The notes under the pieces: model-generated
Seen by the model: the letters and a program-made list of their open reading frames with translations, nothing else
What the model was told of the DNA's origin: nothing
Database searches by the model: none
Position numbers and translations under genes: made by a program
Shown here: one piece after another, positions 5,746-9,756 of the stretch
Position numbering within the stretch: position 1 is the stretch's first letter
Layout: each line of letters starts with the position of its first letter
Source of the DNA: an uncultured Bacilli bacterium
Lineage (GTDB): Bacteria; Bacillota_I; Bacilli_A; RF39; UBA660
Direction: 5' to 3'
Assembly: GCA_934088535.1 (NCBI GenBank)
Contig: CAKOJC010000038.1
Coordinates: forward strand, 1-9,756
Length of the DNA: 9,756 nucleotides

Positions 5746-8700
5746 AAGGTCAAATAAACTTAGTTGTGAGCTTTCTGGTATTCCTTTAAATATTCCCATT
5801 GCTCTCATTTTGTCTATTAGAGTTTGTGATACTTTGCATCTACTTTGGAAGTCTTCGATACTAATAAATGGACGTTTTTTAGCTTCTGCTTCTATATTTT
5901 TAGCAACTGTTTCACCAAGACCATCTATTGTTATGAATGGTGGGATAATTGTTTTATCATCTTCTACTCCGAATGTTAGACCTTTTGATTTATAAAGATC
6001 AAACTCTGATACTCTTATGTGTCTTGCAGCCATTTCTAAAGCTACATTTAAACATTCTTGTTGTCCTGCTTCTTTATTAGTAGCATCGTATCCTTTGTTT
6101 TTAATTTCAATTATTTTGTTCTTAATAGCATCATATCCTTTAATCATTGCTTCTATATCAAAGTCTGTTGCTTTAGTTGAGAACCATGAAGCGTAGAAGT
6201 ATGCTGGCATATGTACTTTGTACCAAGCTATTCTAAATGCACTTGTTACGTATGCGGCTGCATGTGCTTTAGGGAACATGTATTTTATTTTATGACATGA
6301 CTCTATGAACCACTCTTCTATTCCTGCTTCTTCCATAGTTTTTCTGTGTTCTTCCCATGTAACTGGGTCCTTTGATGCTTTTCCTTTACGAACAAATTCC
6401 ATTATTTTGAATGCTTTGATTGGTTTCATTCCTTTATACATTAGGTATACCATAATATCATCACGACATCCAATAACGTCTTTGAATGGTACTTGTATTT
6501 TACCTTCGGCATCTGGTGTACATAAATCTCTTGCGTTTCCTAACCAAACATCAGTACCATGAGAAAGACCTGAAAGTTTTACAAGTTCTGCAAACGTTGT
6601 TGGTTTTGTTTCAGCGACCATGCCTATTGTAAATGAAGTACCAAATTCTGGAATTCCTAGTGTACCTGTTGGACACATTATTTCATCATTTGTGACACCT
6701 AATACTTTGGTTGATGTAAATATACTCATTGTATCTTTATCATCTAGTGGTACTTTTGATACGTCTGTGTGACTTAAATCTTGAATAAGTCTTAATTGTG
6801 TTGGGTCTGAGTGACCTAATATATCTAGTTTTAGTAAGTCTGCATCTATTGCATGGTAATCAAAGTGTGTTGTTCTCCATGCTGAATTAACATCATCTGC
6901 TGGAAATTGGAATGGTGTAAAGTCTGATACATCCATATAATCTGGTACAACTACTATACCACCTGGGTGTTGACCTGTTGTTCTTTTAACTCCTGTACAT
7001 CCCATAGCAAGTCTTTCTATTTCACAACTTCTTTTATCTAAAATACCTCTATCTTCAAAGTATCCTTTTACAAATCCATATGCAGTTTTTTCTGCGACAG
7101 TACCTATTGTTCCAGCTCTATAAACATTATCTACTCCGAACAATACTTTTGTATATTCATGAGCTGATGCTTGGTTTAGATCTGAGAAGTTAAGGTCTAT
7201 ATCTGGTACTTTGTCTGCGTTGAATCCTAAGAATGTAGCAAATGGCATATCTTGTCCATCTTTTATCATCTTTTCACCACAGTTAGGACATAGTTTATCT
7301 GGAAGGTCAAAACCACTTGAGTAATCTTTACCATAAGGAACTCCGTTTTCATCTATAAATATGCTTGTTTTACATTTACCACATCTATAGTGCGCTGGAA
7401 GTGGATTAACTTCCGTTATACCCATCATTGTAGCAACAAAACTACTACCTACAGAACCTCTTGATCCTACTAGATATCCTTCATCATTAGAGTGTTTAAC
7501 TAGTCTTTGTGCGATTAAGTATATTGGATCAAAACCTCCACCTATGATACCACCTAGTTCTTTTTTAACTTTTTTAGCTAGAGATTTCTCATTTAGTTCT
7601 CCATCTTCTTCTGTCCATTTGTTTTTAACACTTTCACCTATAAGTTCTTTTACTTTATCAAACCCTTCTAGTAGTGTTTCATGAAGACGAGTAAATGTTT
7701 CTGTTTCTAGATCTTCTTCTGTAATATCCGGTTTTTCTTCTTTGATTCTATCGTTCCAGTACTTGAATATTGCATCTCCGTAAAGTTCTTTTGAGATACG
7801 TTCTTCTATATTATGTGGTAGTGGATCCCCATACCATTCTTTTGCTTTTTCAAATACTAGGTCTGTAACGACTCTTGGACAATCTAGGTAGCTTTGTCCA
7901 TCGTCTGCTTTAACTCTTGGACTAAATGGAATGCCACCTGTATCAATAATAACTTCAAATTCTCCGACCATATCACATATCTTATTAGTATTAGTTACTA
8001 CTATTTCGTATGCTAAATCTTTGTCTAAGAAGTCAAAGTCATTTAACATTTCATTAGTTGTTCTAAAGTGTTGAGATGGAATATTTGTGATATTACTTTT
8101 AGCTAGTGGATGTCTTCCTCCTCCTGGTACTTTTTGATTTATTATGATTTCTCTATATATCTTATCTTCTCTTGTGAAGTGGTGTACGTCTCCTGTAGCT
8201 ACTACTATTTTACCTGCTGCCTTTGATGCTTCTATTACTTTCTTAATATGATTTTTAAGTTCAAATGAGTTAGCAAAGTCACTTGTTTGTATTAAGTGAT
8301 CATATACTTCTGGAGGTTGTACTTCTACATAATCATAGAAGTTTATTATATTAGTTAGTTCTTCTCCGTCTTTGCTTCTTGCTTCTTTAAATACTTCTGA
8401 TTCGTAGCAGCCACTTCCTATTAAAATACCTTCTCTTAGTTCGTTTAGTTTGCTTCTTAATATTCTTGGTGTCTTATATAGATAAGTTGTGTTTGCTAAA
8501 GAGATGATCTTAAACATATTTTTAAGACCTGTTCTATTTAGTGCAATTGCATTAAAGTGATAAGTTCTACCAAATTTATATATTTCATCTTTACTAATTA
8601 GTCTTTCTAAATCACTTATTTTTTCATAGTTTTGACCTATTAATTTTTGACACATCTTATGGAATACTAGTGCTGTTCCTTCTGCATCGTAATCTGCTCT

Positions 8701-9756
8701 ATGGTGACTTTCTTCATCGAATGGTACGTTATATCTTTTAACTAGAGCTGACAAGCTATGTCTTGCAAATCCTTGGTCTAAAGCACGAGATAATTCTAAT
8801 GTATCTATTACTGTATTTGTAAATTCTCCTAAATTATATTTTCTCATAGCACTTTCAATAAATGAAATATCGAATTTAGCGTTATGAGCAACCATTGGAG
8901 CGTTTCCGGTCCACTCTAAGAATCTTTTTGTTACTTCTTCTTCAGTGCCTGCATCTTTTACCATTTCATCTGTTATTTCAGTAAGTTCAGTAATTTTATC
9001 TGGTATATGTCTTCCTGGATTAATAAATTCATCGAATCTATCTATGATTGCTCCATTTTGTATTTTAACGGCTCCTATTTCGATCATTTGATCGCCTGAT
9101 GCTGCATTAAAACCAGTTGTTTCTGTATCGTATACTACGAATGCTGTGTCTTCTAAAGGTAAGTCTGTTGGTCTTACTACTATAGCTACTGTATCATCTA
9201 CTAAAGTAAGTTCTGTTCCATAAATACCTTTAAATTTCTTTTCTGGATCAGTTTGTTTTTTATTGTATCCTTGTATTATTCCATATGCGATAGGGAATGC
9301 TTGACAACCATTATGATCAGTGATTGCTACACCTCTATAACCCATTTCTATTGCTCTACTTACTAGTTCACAAGTGTGTGCTCCAAGGTCTAACCTAGTA
9401 AGTCCATCCATTTGACTCATCATTGTGTGAGCATGCAACTCTACTCTTTTTACTTCGGCATCATCTGTTAATTTTTGTTCTTTCTTTTCATAAGTTTCTA
9501 TATCATTAATACCAAATTCATAATCATTACTTCTTTGATTGTATTTAATATTTCCTCTTAGTTTATACCATTTATCTTTCTTTATATTTGAAAGAAGATA
9601 GTCAAATTCTTCTTGTTTCTTAGTGAAGATGTTTGCCATAATACTGTCAGTATAATCAGTTAATTTAAGCGTTATAATGAACCAACCACTTTGTGTACTT
9701 TTAGAGTCAATGCCAAATACTTTAGCTATTAAGACTACTCTATCTTCATTAGTAAT
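5743..9756 (-). CDS. polC: DNA polymerase III alpha subunit, PolC type (5' end beyond window)
   Basis: Replicative DNA polymerase of low-GC Gram-positives, with built-in 3'-5' proofreading. The frame is open to the right edge, giving 1337 visible residues. The ATG at 9639 is internal: the 39 codons before it encode the start of the OB fold, with LTDYTDSI just ahead of that Met matching the ITDYTNSI segment of Bacillus subtilis PolC. The true N-terminal domain (roughly 200-plus residues) is outside. Visible domains in order: OB fold; PHP (HAHT at 9435-9424, ITDHN at 9324-9310); DEDDh exonuclease (YDTETTG near 9130, AHNAKFD near 8885, HHRADYD near 8700); PHP continued (ATGDVHH near 8195); polymerase palm with a four-Cys zinc knuckle (CGKC and CPNC, 7383-7279), catalytic PDIDLNF near 7205 and LKLDIL near 6825; a helix-hairpin-helix region; and a C-terminal QLSLF beta-clamp-binding peptide (5766-5752). 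An extra segment of about 75 residues lies at about 7785-7558. All catalytic motifs look intact. Confidence 0.98.
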   Translation of the reverse strand: MTNEDRVVLIAKVFGIDSKSTQSGWFIITLKLTDYTDSIMANIFTKKQEEFDYLLSNIKKDKWYKLRGNIKYNQRSNDYEFGINDIETYEKKEQKLTDDAEVKRVELHAHTMMSQMDGLTRLDLGAHTCELVSRAIEMGYRGVAITDHNGCQAFPIAYGIIQGYNKKQTDPEKKFKGIYGTELTLVDDTVAIVVRPTDLPLEDTAFVVYDTETTGFNAASGDQMIEIGAVKIQNGAIIDRFDEFINPGRHIPDKITELTEITDEMVKDAGTEEEVTKRFLEWTGNAPMVAHNAKFDISFIESAMRKYNLGEFTNTVIDTLELSRALDQGFARHSLSALVKRYNVPFDEESHHRADYDAEGTALVFHKMCQKLIGQNYEKISDLERLISKDEIYKFGRTYHFNAIALNRTGLKNMFKIISLANTTYLYKTPRILRSKLNELREGILIGSGCYESEVFKEARSKDGEELTNIINFYDYVEVQPPEVYDHLIQTSDFANSFELKNHIKKVIEASKAAGKIVVATGDVHHFTREDKIYREIIINQKVPGGGRHPLAKSNITNIPSQHFRTTNEMLNDFDFLDKDLAYEIVVTNTNKICDMVGEFEVIIDTGGIPFSPRVKADDGQSYLDCPRVVTDLVFEKAKEWYGDPLPHNIEERISKELYGDAIFKYWNDRIKEEKPDITEEDLETETFTRLHETLLEGFDKVKELIGESVKNKWTEEDGELNEKSLAKKVKKELGGIIGGGFDPIYLIAQRLVKHSNDEGYLVGSRGSVGSSFVATMMGITEVNPLPAHYRCGKCKTSIFIDENGVPYGKDYSSGFDLPDKLCPNCGEKMIKDGQDMPFATFLGFNADKVPDIDLNFSDLNQASAHEYTKVLFGVDNVYRAGTIGTVAEKTAYGFVKGYFEDRGILDKRSCEIERLAMGCTGVKRTTGQHPGGIVVVPDYMDVSDFTPFQFPADDVNSAWRTTHFDYHAIDADLLKLDILGHSDPTQLRLIQDLSHTDVSKVPLDDKDTMSIFTSTKVLGVTNDEIMCPTGTLGIPEFGTSFTIGMVAETKPTTFAELVKLSGLSHGTDVWLGNARDLCTPDAEGKIQVPFKDVIGCRDDIMVYLMYKGMKPIKAFKIMEFVRKGKASKDPVTWEEHRKTMEEAGIEEWFIESCHKIKYMFPKAHAAAYVTSAFRIAWYKVHMPAYFYASWFSTKATDFDIEAMIKGYDAIKNKIIEIKNKGYDATNKEAGQQECLNVALEMAARHIRVSEFDLYKSKGLTFGVEDDKTIIPPFITIDGLGETVAKNIEAEAKKRPFISIEDFQSRCKVSQTLIDKMRAMGIFKGIPESSQLSLFDL

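Overview
The window reads as a low-GC Bacillota chromosome (Bacilli, Erysipelotrichia or RF39/Mollicutes-like). It carries a PolC-type replicative DNA polymerase, has strong AGGAGG-type ribosome binding sites, AT-rich spacers and A/T-biased codons, and stops with TAA or TAG. Every gene I can support lies on the minus strand, so the transcription order runs from the right edge to the left edge. The exact lineage cannot be fixed from the sequence alone.

Layout in transcription order. (1) 9756-5743: polC, the DNA polymerase III alpha subunit. Its frame stays open to the right edge, so its N-terminus lies outside the window. A compact intrinsic terminator (5725-5744) overlaps its stop codon. (2) A sigma-A-like promoter (5675-5703) starts a three-gene accessory cassette: an OLD-family AAA ATPase/TOPRIM nuclease (5599-3719), a MazG/dCTPase-like nucleotide pyrophosphohydrolase (3653-3339), and a DUF2075 superfamily 1-like helicase with an apparent N-terminal RecB-type nuclease domain (3328-1445). 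A second promoter candidate (extended -10, 3684-3692) sits just before the pyrophosphohydrolase gene. The cassette ends at a terminator (1345-1363) that is almost the same sequence as the polC terminator, in direct orientation. (3) 1279-434: a Bro-N antirepressor-like protein with a DinD-like C-terminal half. (4) 389-1: the N-terminal part of a metallo-beta-lactamase-fold hydrolase of the YycJ/WalJ type, cut by the left edge.

The cassette is the most interesting part. OLD nucleases paired with an SF1 helicase form the Gabija anti-phage system (GajA plus GajB), in which the nuclease is reported to be held off by nucleotides. Here the UvrD-like GajB is replaced by a DUF2075 nuclease-helicase, and an enzyme expected to destroy (d)NTPs is encoded between the two. 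I infer a Gabija-analogous defence module in which the pyrophosphohydrolase may lower nucleotide levels or strip modified nucleotides. No function has been shown here, and the three genes could also be independent defence or repair genes sitting side by side.

No tRNA, rRNA, CRISPR array, transposase, integrase or plus-strand gene was found. The longest gene-free stretches are 1280-1444 (terminator hairpins, then the Bro gene's ribosome binding site) and 5600-5742 (polC terminator, cassette promoter, AT-rich leader).
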